Source: Ilyomonas limi (GTDB lineage Bacteria; Bacteroidota; Bacteroidia; Chitinophagales; Chitinophagaceae). Taken from it: DNA of 64,000 bases. The translations under genes and the position numbers were made by a program. The stretch covers positions 1-64,000 of the forward strand of contig NZ_SZQL01000015.1 of the NCBI RefSeq assembly GCF_005233845.1, read 5' to 3'. Every line of letters starts with the position of its first letter. The stretch's first letter is position 1. Shown piece by piece: positions 35,130 through 44,540 of this stretch. Below the pieces are notes generated by a model that saw only the letters and a list, made by a program, of their open reading frames with translations, was not told the DNA's origin and did not search any database.

Positions 35130-35214
35130 ATTTTAAAATCCTTTATTGAATAAACGGGGATTAAATCAGGATTATTTTACCCTTGTTTTATTTAAAATCA
35201 TAATACTTACAAGT

Positions 35215-35502
35215 ATGAAAGATTATATTCGTTTGGCTCAATCTGCATCAGCTTTGGGTGCAGGTATTTTAGGTTTTGGGATAGGTGCAAAATTTGCAAA
35301 TACTATAGCGAGCTACTCTAGTATGGTCATTGTTGCAGGAGGTATTTTACATTTCTGGGGCATGTATATCATGCAAATGAAAGAGCAAAGCAGCAGGAGT
35401 TTAGGGATTGCGAAGTGGTTATGGATTTCAGCATGGATATGTTTGATACTTTTGATTGTGATAATTATATACTTACAACTGTCTACTATGAGCCAGAGAT
35501 AG
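35215..35502 (+). CDS. Small two- or three-helix membrane protein
   Basis: About 95 residues from ATG 35215 (MKDYIRLAQSASALGAGILGFG); an upstream in-frame TTG is judged irrelevant. The three hydrophobic stretches are residues 8-28, 33-50 and 68-90. There is a Met pair in the loop (GMYIMQMKEQSSRS). No family is recognised. It precedes the GDCCxC protein gene by 44 bp. Confidence 0.55.
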   Translation: MKDYIRLAQSASALGAGILGFGIGAKFANTIASYSSMVIVAGGILHFWGMYIMQMKEQSSRSLGIAKWLWISAWICLILLIVIIIYLQLSTMSQR

Positions 35503-35546
35503 TACTTGTGAAAATCCTTTAAGCTTACAATTGAGCAGAATTTACA

Positions 35547-35768
35547 ATGGAAAAATCAATAACATTACAATCAGCGGTCACTTGCCCTAATTGTGGCTTT
35601 CAAAGGGAAGAAACTATGCCTATAGATGCTTGTCAATACTTCTATAAGTGCACAAGTTGCCAAACTATGTTAAAGCCAAAACAAGGTGATTGTTGTATAT
35701 TTTGCAGCTACGGCACTGTAAAATGTCCACCGATACAAATGAACAAAAGTTGTTGTATACAGTCTTAG
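35547..35768 (+). CDS. Small GDCCxC-motif zinc-ribbon-like protein
   Basis: A 73-residue cytosolic protein with 11 Cys. CPNC (residue 13) and CTSC (about 35) resemble a zinc ribbon. The motif G-D-C-C-I-F-C (about 46-52) defines the GDCCVxC family, and two further Cys pairs follow (VKCPP, SCCIQS). Members occur next to mercury or other metal genes. Thiols may bind a soft metal or serve redox chemistry. No start ambiguity: the ATG matches the conserved N-terminus. Confidence 0.78.
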   Translation: MEKSITLQSAVTCPNCGFQREETMPIDACQYFYKCTSCQTMLKPKQGDCCIFCSYGTVKCPPIQMNKSCCIQS

Positions 35769-35849
35769 TAACTTCTTGAGTCTTCGGTATTTTACTTAGT
35801 ATCTACTAAACGGTTTCTTTTTGCTCTGCAACAAGGTAGCATTTTTTGT

Positions 35850-35882
35850 TTTGTGTTTAACAGTAAAGAGCGTTTACCTTTG
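35850..35882 (+). promoter_or_regulatory. Bacteroidota-type promoter for the Cys-rich leader gene of the czc module
   Basis: TTTG at 35850-35853 and TACCTTTG at 35875-35882, separated by 21 bp, match the TTTG / TAnnTTTG consensus. The ATG at 35889 is only 6 bases past the box, so the transcript may be nearly leaderless. Confidence 0.6.
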
Positions 35883-35888
35883 CGACCG

Positions 35889-36203
35889 ATGAAAATCTTT
35901 GCTTTTATAATGGCAGTAATGGTACTGGCACTGAGCGTAATGCCCTGTGCAGATGTCACTGCTGCTGTAAATAAAAATGCAAAAGCTGTAGTCTCCGAAT
36001 TAAATCACCAGCAAGACTGTCCAAAAAGTGACGATTGTTCTCCTTTCTGCCAATGTGCTTGCTGTACAGGTTTTCCTATCAATCATACTATTGTTAGAAT
36101 TACTTATTTAATATTTTTTGAGGCAAATCCTTCAGGTAGTTTTTTACCCTCAGAACCTATAAAAATAGCCCTGCCCATCTGGCAACCTCCTCAATTATCA
36201 TAG
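35889..36203 (+). CDS. Small Cys-rich exported protein (DUF6660-like)
   Basis: About 104 residues from ATG 35889. It has a signal peptide (MKIFAFIMAVMVLALSVMPCADVTAA), then a Cys cluster (QDCPKSDDCSPFCQCACCTGF, about residues 43-63) and a C-terminal PIWQPPQ motif. Small proteins of this shape commonly open heavy-metal efflux operons in Bacteroidota. The RND pump follows 83 bp downstream. The function is probably periplasmic metal binding, delivery or sensing, but it is not established from sequence. Confidence 0.7.
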   Translation: MKIFAFIMAVMVLALSVMPCADVTAAVNKNAKAVVSELNHQQDCPKSDDCSPFCQCACCTGFPINHTIVRITYLIFFEANPSGSFLPSEPIKIALPIWQPPQLS

Positions 36204-36286
36204 CCTTTTTTATTTTTTAATGTGCATGCATGTGCCCTTTCAAGGCATGGTGCGCCTATTCGTTCACTCATTAGAAAGGTTATGTA

Positions 36287-39200
36287 ATGTTAAGCAGGAT
36301 CATAAGATTCAGTATAAACAATAAAATTGTCATTGGCGTAATGACATTAGCACTCATTGCCTGGGGCATTTGGAGTGCTACAAGGCTTCCCATAGATGCC
36401 GTGCCTGATATTACAAATAATCAGGTTCAGATCATTACTAATGCTCCCACGCTGGCAAGTCAGGAGGTAGAGCAGTTAATTACCTATCCCATAGAACAAA
36501 GTATAGCCAACCTGCCCGATCTGGAAGAGGTTCGCTCCATTTCAAGGTTTGGGCTTTCAGTAATTACCGTTGTATTCAAAGACAATGTAGATATTTATTT
36601 TGCCCGGCAATTGATAAATGAACGGTTGCTGGAAGCAGAAGACCAGATCCCGGCAGGCTTGGGAAAACCGGAATTAGCTCCATTATCTACAGGCTTAGGG
36701 CAGATTTATGAATATGTTATTCACCCAAAGAAAGGCAGTGAAAGTAAGTACAGTGCAAGCGATCTGAGAACTATGCAGGACTGGATTGTTGCAAGGCAGC
36801 TTTACGGCACTCCGGGTATTGCAGAGGTTAATAGCTTTGGCGGAATGCTGAAACAGTATGAAGTAGGCGTTGATCCCGACCGCCTGAAAGCACTGAATGT
36901 TACCATCCCTGAAATCTTTACCGCACTGGAAAAGAATAATCAGAATACAGGTGGTGCTTACATAGAGAAAAACCCAAATGCCTATTTTATCCGGGGCATT
37001 GGTGTCGTTTCTACTTTAGATGACATTGGGAGAATTGTAGTCAAAAACGTAAATGGCATCCCTGTTTTAATAAGAGATATAGCCAATGTTCGCTTTGGTC
37101 ATTCCGTGCGCTATGGAGCAATGACCAGAAACGGGCAAAGTGAAGTAGTAGGTGGCATTGTAATGATGCTGAAAGGCGCAAACAGTGCAGATGTGGTTTC
37201 CCGTGTGAAAGCCAAAATGGAAACGATTAAAAAATCACTGCCGTCCGATGTAGAAATAGAACCTTATATAGACAGAACCAGCCTGGTAAACCGAGCCATT
37301 TCAACGGTAGAAACAAATCTTACCGAAGGGGCTTTAATAGTCCTTTTTGTGCTCGTAATCTTTTTAGGAAATGTAAGGGCAGGCTTAATCGTGGCATCAG
37401 CCATTCCGCTGGCTTTATTGTTTGCATTAGGCTTGATGAATGTGTTTGATGTATCTGCCAACCTGATGAGTTTAGGAGCAATAGATTTTGGGTTGATCGT
37501 GGATGGTGCAGTAATTATTGTTGAAGCAACACTGCACCATATCGCTGTAAGCAGAAAAAATCAGGTACTCACTCAAAAAGAAATGGATGAAGAGGTTTTT
37601 CAATCCGCCTCTAACATTAGAAGCAGTGCAGCTTTTGGTGAAATCATCATATTGATTGTTTACATACCTATTCTCACCTTACAGGGCATAGAAGGTAAGA
37701 TGTTCCGACCAATGGCGGAGACCGTAGGATTTGCCATTTTAGGGGCATTAATCCTTTCACTTACCTATATCCCCATGATGTCTGCATTGTTCTTATCAAA
37801 GAAGGTTGCACATAAAATTACCTTTTCTGATAGAATGATGAATTTCTTGCAGAAACTATATAAGCCTGTGCTGGAAGCAGCCATCAAAACAAAATACATA
37901 GTTGTAACTATTGCAGGTGCATTAACCATACTTACTATAATCGTATTTAGCAGAATGGGCGGCGAGTTCATTCCGCAGTTGGAAGAAGGAGATTATGCAT
38001 TTGTTTTTTTTATGCCGCAGGGTACTTCCCTCTCCCAAAGCATTGAAACTTCCATGCAGGCAAGCAGAATCTTAAAACAGTTCCCGGAGGTAAAGCAGGT
38101 AATCGGGAGAACCGGAGCCGCAGAAATACCGACAGACCCGATGCCACCGGAAGCAACAGATCTGATTGTTGTTCTGAAAGAAAAAGAAGAATGGACCACT
38201 ACACATGATTATAAGGAACTGGCTTCCATGATGCAGGAGAGATTAGAAGCTATTCCCGGTGCAGTAAGCGAGGCAACGCAGCCCATACAGATGCGGTTTA
38301 ATGAGTTGATGACTGGTGTAAAGCAGGATGTTGCGATAAAGATATTTGGAGAAAACATTGATACCTTAACCGCATTAGCTCCAAGGGTGGCAAGAGTTAT
38401 TCAGTCAGTGAAAGGAGCTACAGAGCCACAGATAGAAAGAATACAAGGCTTGCCGCAGGTTACTATTACCTATGATAGAAGCCGTATAGCCAACTATGGC
38501 TTAAACATAGAAGATGTAAATCAGGTAGTCAGTACAGCTTTTGCAGGTCAGGCAGCAGGTGTAGTATATGAAAATGAAAGAAAATTTGATCTGGTAGTTC
38601 GCTTAGATAGTACTTACCGGACTTCCATAGAAGATGTTGCCAACCTGTATATACCTACTGCCAACGGTTCGCAGATTCCCTTAAGCCAGGTTGCAACGGT
38701 TGCCTTCAAGGAAGGTCCGGCACAAATAAGCCGGGAAGATGCTAAACGCAGGCTTGTGATTGGCTTTAATGTAAAAGGAAGGGATGTTCAATCGGTAGTA
38801 AAAGAGATACAGCAAAAGTTAGCATCATTCAAACTGCCTACAGGATATTATTTTACTTATGGAGGAACATTTGAGAATCTGGAAGCAGCTTCGGCAAGGT
38901 TAAGCATAGCCGTACCTGCCGCGTTGCTCTTAATCTTCATACTGCTGTATTTTACTTTTCATTCCGTGAAGCAGGCAACTTTGATCTTTTCCGCTATTCC
39001 TATGTCTGCAATCGGCGGTGTATTTGCCCTTTTAATAAGAGGTATGCCGTTCAGCATTTCCGCAGGAGTAGGATTTATCGCGCTATTTGGCGTGGCAGTA
39101 TTAAACGGTATTGTTCTGATCGGCACATTTAACCAGTTAGAAAAAGCGGGATGGAATAACATTATTGAACGAGTGAAAGAAGGGACCAGTATTCGTTTGC

Positions 39201-40612
39201 GCCCGGTGCTGATGACAGCGACCGTTGCATCATTAGGCTTCCTTCCAATGGCAATTTCAACAGGTGCAGGTGCGGAAGTGCAGAAGCCTTTAGCTACCGT
39301 AGTAATTGGGGGATTGATTACCGCCACCTTACTTACATTAGTAGTTTTGCCATTGCTATATATTTTCTTTTCAGGAGCAAAAATAAAAGCGCAAAAAGCC
39401 ATTCCTAAAGTAGTTACTGTTATGGCTTTACTGGCAATTTCTCAAATCTCCTTTGCACAGGACATAAATACTGGCAATCGCATTACATTCCATGCAGCTT
39501 ACGACAGCGCCCTAAAAAGCAACCTGCAGTTACTTTCAAGCGATATTCAGATTCAGCGCAGCAGAACCTTGCAGGGCACCTGGCTGGATATTCCAAAGAC
39601 AGGTGTTTTTGTAGAGAATGAAGACATGAATCCACAAGACCCGAAAGGCATTTTAAAAATAGGCTTATCTCAAACTATTGAATGGCTGAGTGTTTACCGG
39701 GCAAGAAAAAACCTGTTACAGCAGCAGGTAAAGTCAGTAGAAATTGAAAAACAGGTACGGGCATTGGAAATCAGGAGAGATGTTCAAACTACCTATTACA
39801 CACTTTGGTATCTACAGAGCAAACAATTTTTATGGCAGCGTTTAGATAGTATTTACTCTTCCCTGGCAAAAGCAGCCGTGTTAAGGGTAAAAACAGGAGA
39901 AAGCGCAGGATTAGACAGTATTGCAGCAGTAGCAAAAGCAAATGAAACAACGGTGCAGTTGAGCTTGTTAGTAAGGGATATACAGGCACAGCAGGAAAAC
40001 TTGAAAAGGCTGTTGAACACAACAACCTCTTACCTTCCTGAATTGAACCTACTGCAAAAAGTGCAGGTTTCGCTATTAGACAGCACCATAAACAACCACC
40101 CGCAACTGCAGCTACAGCAGCAAAACATAAGTATCGCAAGGGCAGAATTGGGTGTGCAGCAGCAAGGCAGAAAACCAAGTTTTGAAGGAAGATTTTTCTC
40201 GCAACGCTTATATGGCTTATCCAATCCTTATTCTGGTTTTTCTGTTACGATGGGCGTTCCTTTATTTGGCGGCAGTACGTATCGTAACAGGATTAAGGCA
40301 GCGCAATTAGAACAGAATTTTCAGCAAAGTACATTGGATTATCAAAGGCTTTCGTTGTTAACAAGCTACAATCATTCCTACCAGCAGCTATTAAAAGACG
40401 AGCAGCTACTAAGCTACTATGAAAAAACGGGCTTAGCTCAGGCAGAAAGCATAATAAAGGCTTCCAATCTGGCTTATCGTGGTGGAGAAATAGGCTTTGC
40501 TGAACTTACTCAGTTCCTGTCTCAAGCGATAGACATTCAGAAGAATTATTTAGAGGTGCTGAACCAGTATAATCTATCAGCCATTCAGTTAAACTTTTAT
40601 CTAAACCGTTAA
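36287..40612 (+). CDS. czcA: CzcA-type heavy-metal RND pump fused to a TolC-like outer-membrane domain
   Basis: 1441 residues. Residues 1-1035 form a complete HME-RND pump with twelve helices. TM4 carries D400-FGLIVD406-GAVIIVE413, the pattern of divalent-metal (Co/Zn/Cd) pumps and not the CusA pattern. Residues about 1036-1058 (ending SQISFAQ-D) look like an internal signal peptide. The remaining 380 residues are a TolC-type coiled-coil/barrel protein (ITFHAAYDSALKSNLQLLSSD, GVPLFGGSTYRNRIKAAQLEQ). The internal signal suggests cleavage to release the TolC part, or a permanent tether. The adaptor gene follows 5 bp later. The pump and outer-membrane channel are thus translated in fixed ratio. 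Confidence 0.93.
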   Translation: MLSRIIRFSINNKIVIGVMTLALIAWGIWSATRLPIDAVPDITNNQVQIITNAPTLASQEVEQLITYPIEQSIANLPDLEEVRSISRFGLSVITVVFKDNVDIYFARQLINERLLEAEDQIPAGLGKPELAPLSTGLGQIYEYVIHPKKGSESKYSASDLRTMQDWIVARQLYGTPGIAEVNSFGGMLKQYEVGVDPDRLKALNVTIPEIFTALEKNNQNTGGAYIEKNPNAYFIRGIGVVSTLDDIGRIVVKNVNGIPVLIRDIANVRFGHSVRYGAMTRNGQSEVVGGIVMMLKGANSADVVSRVKAKMETIKKSLPSDVEIEPYIDRTSLVNRAISTVETNLTEGALIVLFVLVIFLGNVRAGLIVASAIPLALLFALGLMNVFDVSANLMSLGAIDFGLIVDGAVIIVEATLHHIAVSRKNQVLTQKEMDEEVFQSASNIRSSAAFGEIIILIVYIPILTLQGIEGKMFRPMAETVGFAILGALILSLTYIPMMSALFLSKKVAHKITFSDRMMNFLQKLYKPVLEAAIKTKYIVVTIAGALTILTIIVFSRMGGEFIPQLEEGDYAFVFFMPQGTSLSQSIETSMQASRILKQFPEVKQVIGRTGAAEIPTDPMPPEATDLIVVLKEKEEWTTTHDYKELASMMQERLEAIPGAVSEATQPIQMRFNELMTGVKQDVAIKIFGENIDTLTALAPRVARVIQSVKGATEPQIERIQGLPQVTITYDRSRIANYGLNIEDVNQVVSTAFAGQAAGVVYENERKFDLVVRLDSTYRTSIEDVANLYIPTANGSQIPLSQVATVAFKEGPAQISREDAKRRLVIGFNVKGRDVQSVVKEIQQKLASFKLPTGYYFTYGGTFENLEAASARLSIAVPAALLLIFILLYFTFHSVKQATLIFSAIPMSAIGGVFALLIRGMPFSISAGVGFIALFGVAVLNGIVLIGTFNQLEKAGWNNIIERVKEGTSIRLRPVLMTATVASLGFLPMAISTGAGAEVQKPLATVVIGGLITATLLTLVVLPLLYIFFSGAKIKAQKAIPKVVTVMALLAISQISFAQDINTGNRITFHAAYDSALKSNLQLLSSDIQIQRSRTLQGTWLDIPKTGVFVENEDMNPQDPKGILKIGLSQTIEWLSVYRARKNLLQQQVKSVEIEKQVRALEIRRDVQTTYYTLWYLQSKQFLWQRLDSIYSSLAKAAVLRVKTGESAGLDSIAAVAKANETTVQLSLLVRDIQAQQENLKRLLNTTTSYLPELNLLQKVQVSLLDSTINNHPQLQLQQQNISIARAELGVQQQGRKPSFEGRFFSQRLYGLSNPYSGFSVTMGVPLFGGSTYRNRIKAAQLEQNFQQSTLDYQRLSLLTSYNHSYQQLLKDEQLLSYYEKTGLAQAESIIKASNLAYRGGEIGFAELTQFLSQAIDIQKNYLEVLNQYNLSAIQLNFYLNR

Positions 40613-40617
40613 CACAG

Positions 40618-41841
40618 ATGAACAGATTTGTTTTTATCATCAGCATATTACTATTGTTTGCTTCCTGTAGCAGCAAGCAAGCCGAAAATACAGCAGCAGC
40701 AGAAGAGCACCAGGAGGAAGTGCAGACCAACTTTGTTAGCCTTACCGATCTGCAAATGAAAACAGCAGATATTGAATTAGGCACGCTGGAAAGGAAGAAC
40801 TTAAAAACTTCTATCAAAGCAAATGGAATGCTTACCGTACCTAATCAAAACAAAGCTCTCGTTACTTCGGTAAACAGTGGCGTTATTAAAACCTTGCTGA
40901 TACAGCCGGGTAGCTTTGTTCGTAAAGGTCAAACTATTGCGACTATTGTAAACCCAGATGTGGCAAGACTGCAGCAGGATCTGCAAACGACGAACGCACA
41001 AATAAACCTTTCGGAAATAGAACTGAGCAGGCAGCAGGAACTGGTGCAAGGTAATGCGGCACCCTTAAAGAATGTTCAGCGGGTACAAACAGAGCTGGCA
41101 ACCTTAATAGCTACCCGAAATGCTTTGCAAAAGCAACTGAGCACTATGGGTATTTCAGTAGCAAGCGTGAGCAGGGGAAACATCATTACAACAATAGCTG
41201 TTACCGCACCTATCAGCGGCACAGTAAGTAATGTTTCTGCATTGATAGGGTCCAACATTGACCCTTCTACTCCTATCGCTGAAATTGTAAATAACGCGGA
41301 ACTGCACCTGGATTTATTTGTCTATGAAAAGGATCTGCCGAAACTTCATGCTGATCAGACCATTCATTTCACTTTAACCAACAATCCGGGTAAGGAATAT
41401 GATGCACAGGTATATTCTATCGGTACAGCTTTCGCCAATGAAACGAAAACCATTCCGGTTCATGCTATTGTAAAGGGCGATAAAACAGGTTTGATAGAGG
41501 GCATGAATATTACAGCAGTGATCAGCATTGGAGAAGCGGTAGTGCCTGCCGTTCCTGATGATGCTATTGTAACCTATCAGGGGCAGGATTACATATTTAC
41601 CTTAACTGATCATAAGCCACAACAACCGCAGGAAGAAAAAGAAAATAAGGAGCGTAAGAAAGAGCCGGAACAGCAGGAAGCAGCAATGACCTTTGAGCGA
41701 ATGCAGGTAGTGAAAGGCGTTTCGGATATTGGTTACACCGAAATAACGCTTGTAAGGGATATTCCGCCAGCTACAAGAATAATAACAAAGGGTGCATTCT
41801 TCGCCAATGCAAAAATGACCAACACAGGAGAAGAAGAATAA
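40618..41841 (+). CDS. czcB: RND periplasmic adaptor lipoprotein (CzcB-type)
   Basis: 407 residues with a lipobox (FASC, about residue 17). The order is: lipoyl/hairpin region with a long alpha-hairpin (about residues 100-165), beta-barrel domain and membrane-proximal domain. Motifs include GVIKTLLIQPGSFVRKGQ and VTAPISGTVS. A Lys/Glu-rich insertion (EEKENKERKKEPEQQEA, about 340-357) is unusual. There is no HMBD, in contrast to the two Cus-type adaptors further on. It links the czc pump to the fused TolC domain. Confidence 0.88.
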   Translation: MNRFVFIISILLLFASCSSKQAENTAAAEEHQEEVQTNFVSLTDLQMKTADIELGTLERKNLKTSIKANGMLTVPNQNKALVTSVNSGVIKTLLIQPGSFVRKGQTIATIVNPDVARLQQDLQTTNAQINLSEIELSRQQELVQGNAAPLKNVQRVQTELATLIATRNALQKQLSTMGISVASVSRGNIITTIAVTAPISGTVSNVSALIGSNIDPSTPIAEIVNNAELHLDLFVYEKDLPKLHADQTIHFTLTNNPGKEYDAQVYSIGTAFANETKTIPVHAIVKGDKTGLIEGMNITAVISIGEAVVPAVPDDAIVTYQGQDYIFTLTDHKPQQPQEEKENKERKKEPEQQEAAMTFERMQVVKGVSDIGYTEITLVRDIPPATRIITKGAFFANAKMTNTGEEE

Positions 41842-41851
41842 ATATAAACAG

Positions 41852-42466
41852 ATGTATTCAATCATTACAGGCAGTTTAATCATCAGTTTGCTTCATTCAG
41901 TTATACCTAACCATTGGTTGCCTGTAATTGCTATAGGAAGAAAAGAACAGTGGACAATAGCTGAAGTTACAAAAGTCACTTTTATCTGTGCGCTGGCACA
42001 TGGCATCAGTACCATTCTGATAGGTGCAGTGTTGGGTGTTGTTGGCGCTAAACTGGATAGTAATATCAGTCATTTTACAAGCCTTATAGCGCCCGGCATT
42101 TTGATTATAGTAGGCTTGGTGTTTATCTACCGGCATCACCGGCACAGGCATTTTCATATAGATCAGGGTGTTGAGAGGAAAAGAACTAAATCAGCCATTA
42201 TAACAGCACTGGTCATTGCCATGTTCTTTTCTCCCTGTATGGAGATAGAAGCCTACTTTCTTCTGGCAGGAGCACAAGCCACCTGGCTTGTCGGGCTTCT
42301 TGCACTGTTGTATCTATTGATAACAACGACAGGCATGCTACTGTTGGTACGATTTGCCTATAAAGGCTTGCTGAAACTCAACTGGCATTCATTGGAACAC
42401 AATGCAGGAATCATCACAGGACTAACACTGGTAGCCACCGGATTAATAACCTTCTTTATTCAATAA
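41852..42466 (+). CDS. Six-helix membrane protein, NicO/UreH-like metal transporter candidate
   Basis: A 204-residue protein with about six helices. The first is LLHSVIPNHWLPVIAIG, followed by ALAHGISTILIGAVLGVVG, the HxH-type arrangement seen in NicO/RcnA/UreH and related LysE-superfamily carriers. A His-rich loop, YRHHRHRHFHID (about residues 90-101), lies between helices. A later helix contains FFSPCMEIEAYF with a Cys and acids in the membrane. It is placed between a CzcB adaptor (11 bp) and a Zn/Cd ATPase (9 bp) in one operon. Nickel or cobalt export is the best guess. Confidence 0.65.
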   Translation: MYSIITGSLIISLLHSVIPNHWLPVIAIGRKEQWTIAEVTKVTFICALAHGISTILIGAVLGVVGAKLDSNISHFTSLIAPGILIIVGLVFIYRHHRHRHFHIDQGVERKRTKSAIITALVIAMFFSPCMEIEAYFLLAGAQATWLVGLLALLYLLITTTGMLLLVRFAYKGLLKLNWHSLEHNAGIITGLTLVATGLITFFIQ

Positions 42467-42474
42467 TTGAATTT

Positions 42475-44457
42475 ATGGAACACAATCACAAAAATGAACA
42501 AGCAGAAGACTTACAGTTAGACGAGCTTGAAAAAGTAACGGATAATAGCGAAGAGCACGAACATTCTGAAGATGATGGACATGATCACGGTGAGCAAGCG
42601 GAAGAAGCAGGATGGAAAGCACACTGGGACCTGCTATTGGCATTGGCAATATTGATCGTTCTGTTGGTGTTGGAATATGGCTTTAAAATCACCCTGCCCA
42701 ATATTCCTGCACTGATCATCAATTTCATCGCCTGGATATTGGCAGGAAGAAAAGTAGCAGACCTGGCATTCAGGAAATCTAAAAGGGGCGATTTTTTCAA
42801 CGAGTTTGTGTTAATGACAGTAGCCACTATCGGCGCTTTTCTGATCGGGGAATATGAAGAAGGTGTTGCGGTAATGGTATTCTATCAAATTGGTGAATGG
42901 TTTCAGGATGCAGCAGTAAGCAATGCTAAGCGAAACATAAAAACCTTGTTAGACATCAGACCTGATGAAGTAACGGTATTAAGAAACGGCAAGCCGGAAG
43001 TTTCTGACCCTGCAAAGGTTCAGTTAGGAGAAAGCATACAGGTAAAGCCGGGTGAGAAAGTTGCCTTAGATGGGGAACTCATTTCGGAAAGTGCATCATT
43101 CAATACCGCAGCACTAACAGGCGAAAGTAAACCAGATACAAAGTACAAAGGGGAAGCAGTATATGCAGGGATGATAAACCTGAACACGGTTGCAGAAGTA
43201 AAGGTGAACGCCTTGTTTAAAGACAGTAAGCTAAGCAAAGTGCTGGAGATGGTGCAGGATGCAACAGCAAGGAAATCACAAACTCAGTTATTCATCTCCC
43301 GGTTTGCAAAGGTTTATACTCCCATTGTATTTTTCTTAGCTCTTGCAGTGTGCGTAGTGCCGTACTTCATTGTAGAAGATTATAGTTTCCAGACCTGGTT
43401 TTACAGGTCATTGGTGTTCCTGGTTATCAGTTGCCCCTGTGCATTGGTCGTGTCTATTCCGTTAGGCTATTTTGGCGGCATTGGCTTGGCATCCAGAAAT
43501 GGCATACTCTTCAAAGGCGGCAATTTCTTAGATGTAATGACCAAAGTAAATACAGTTGTTATGGATAAAACAGGAACATTGACCAAAGGCGTTTTCAAAG
43601 TGCAGCAGGTTGTTCCCAACAACATCAGCAAAGAGGAACTGAGCAAGTATGCTTCCGCTATAGAACAAAATTCAACCCACCCGATTGCAAAAGCAGTTAC
43701 CGAATATGCAGGTAATAATGGTACGGTTAAAGCAGAGAGTGTAGAGGAAATTGCAGGTTATGGGTTGAAAGGAAAGGTAGAAGGCAAGGAAGTATTGGCA
43801 GGCAATTTAAAGCTGCTGAAGAAGTTCAACATTGATTACCCGAAAGAATTAGAACAGGTGGTTGATACCATTGTAGTATTGGCTGTAAATAATCAATATG
43901 CAGGCTACATAACCATAGCAGACGAGGTAAAGGAAGATGCAGCGAAGGCAATTGCAGAAATGCATAAGCTAAATATTCAGACAGTCATGCTTTCAGGAGA
44001 TAAGCAAAGTGTAGTGGACCAGGTGGCAAAAAGCATTGGAATAGATAAGGCTTTTGGTGATTTGTTGCCGGAAGGCAAAGTAGAGAAAGTGCAGCAATTA
44101 AAGAATGAAGGCAGAAGGATAGCTTTTGCGGGTGATGGTGTGAATGATGCTCCGGTAGTTGCCCTGGCAGATGCAGGTATAGCAATGGGAGGCTTGGGAA
44201 GTGATGCAACGATAGAAACCGCAGATGTTGTTATTCAGAACGACCAGCCTTACAAGATTGTTTCTGCCATTAAAATAGGTAAGATTACAAGAAACATTGT
44301 TTGGCAGAACATCATTTTAGCAATGATCATAAAAGTTATTGTGCTTATTTTAGGTGCAGGCGGTGTAGCAACACTTTGGGAAGCAGTTATAGCGGATGTA
44401 GGTGTAGCATTATTAGCAATCCTGAACGCAGTGCGAATACAAAGAATAACGGTTTAG
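42475..44457 (+). CDS. Zn/Cd/Pb-type P1B ATPase
   Basis: 660 residues. A His/Glu/Asp-rich N-terminus (EEHEHSEDDGHDHGE, about residues 23-40) replaces an HMA domain. Motifs: C320-P-C322 in the sixth helix, D364-[20 protein letters not shown], and the last helix with D641-VGVALLAILNAVR. The acidic last helix is the mark of the P1B-2 (ZntA/CadA) class, so it exports Zn, Cd or Pb. It is the last gene of the czc operon and fits the divalent specificity of the RND pump. Confidence 0.9.
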   Translation: MEHNHKNEQAEDLQLDELEKVTDNSEEHEHSEDDGHDHGEQAEEAGWKAHWDLLLALAILIVLLVLEYGFKITLPNIPALIINFIAWILAGRKVADLAFRKSKRGDFFNEFVLMTVATIGAFLIGEYEEGVAVMVFYQIGEWFQDAAVSNAKRNIKTLLDIRPDEVTVLRNGKPEVSDPAKVQLGESIQVKPGEKVALDGELISESASFNTAALTGESKPDTKYKGEAVYAGMINLNTVAEVKVNALFKDSKLSKVLEMVQDATARKSQTQLFISRFAKVYTPIVFFLALAVCVVPYFIVEDYSFQTWFYRSLVFLVISCPCALVVSIPLGYFGGIGLASRNGILFKGGNFLDVMTKVNTVVMDKTGTLTKGVFKVQQVVPNNISKEELSKYASAIEQNSTHPIAKAVTEYAGNNGTVKAESVEEIAGYGLKGKVEGKEVLAGNLKLLKKFNIDYPKELEQVVDTIVVLAVNNQYAGYITIADEVKEDAAKAIAEMHKLNIQTVMLSGDKQSVVDQVAKSIGIDKAFGDLLPEGKVEKVQQLKNEGRRIAFAGDGVNDAPVVALADAGIAMGGLGSDATIETADVVIQNDQPYKIVSAIKIGKITRNIVWQNIILAMIIKVIVLILGAGGVATLWEAVIADVGVALLAILNAVRIQRITV

Positions 44458-44522
44458 TCAACTATCCGACTTTTACATAATCATTTAGCATAATCATGTA
44501 AACCATATATCCCAAATGCACG

Positions 44523-44530
44523 TAAATTTG
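44523..44530 (+). promoter_or_regulatory. Promoter box before the HYC_CC_PP-like gene
   Basis: TAAATTTG is a perfect TAnnTTTG box. The ATG lies at 44541, 10 bases after the box, which is again a very short or absent leader as at 35889. No upstream TTTG element was identified with confidence. Confidence 0.5.
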
Positions 44531-44540
44531 CAATAGCGAA

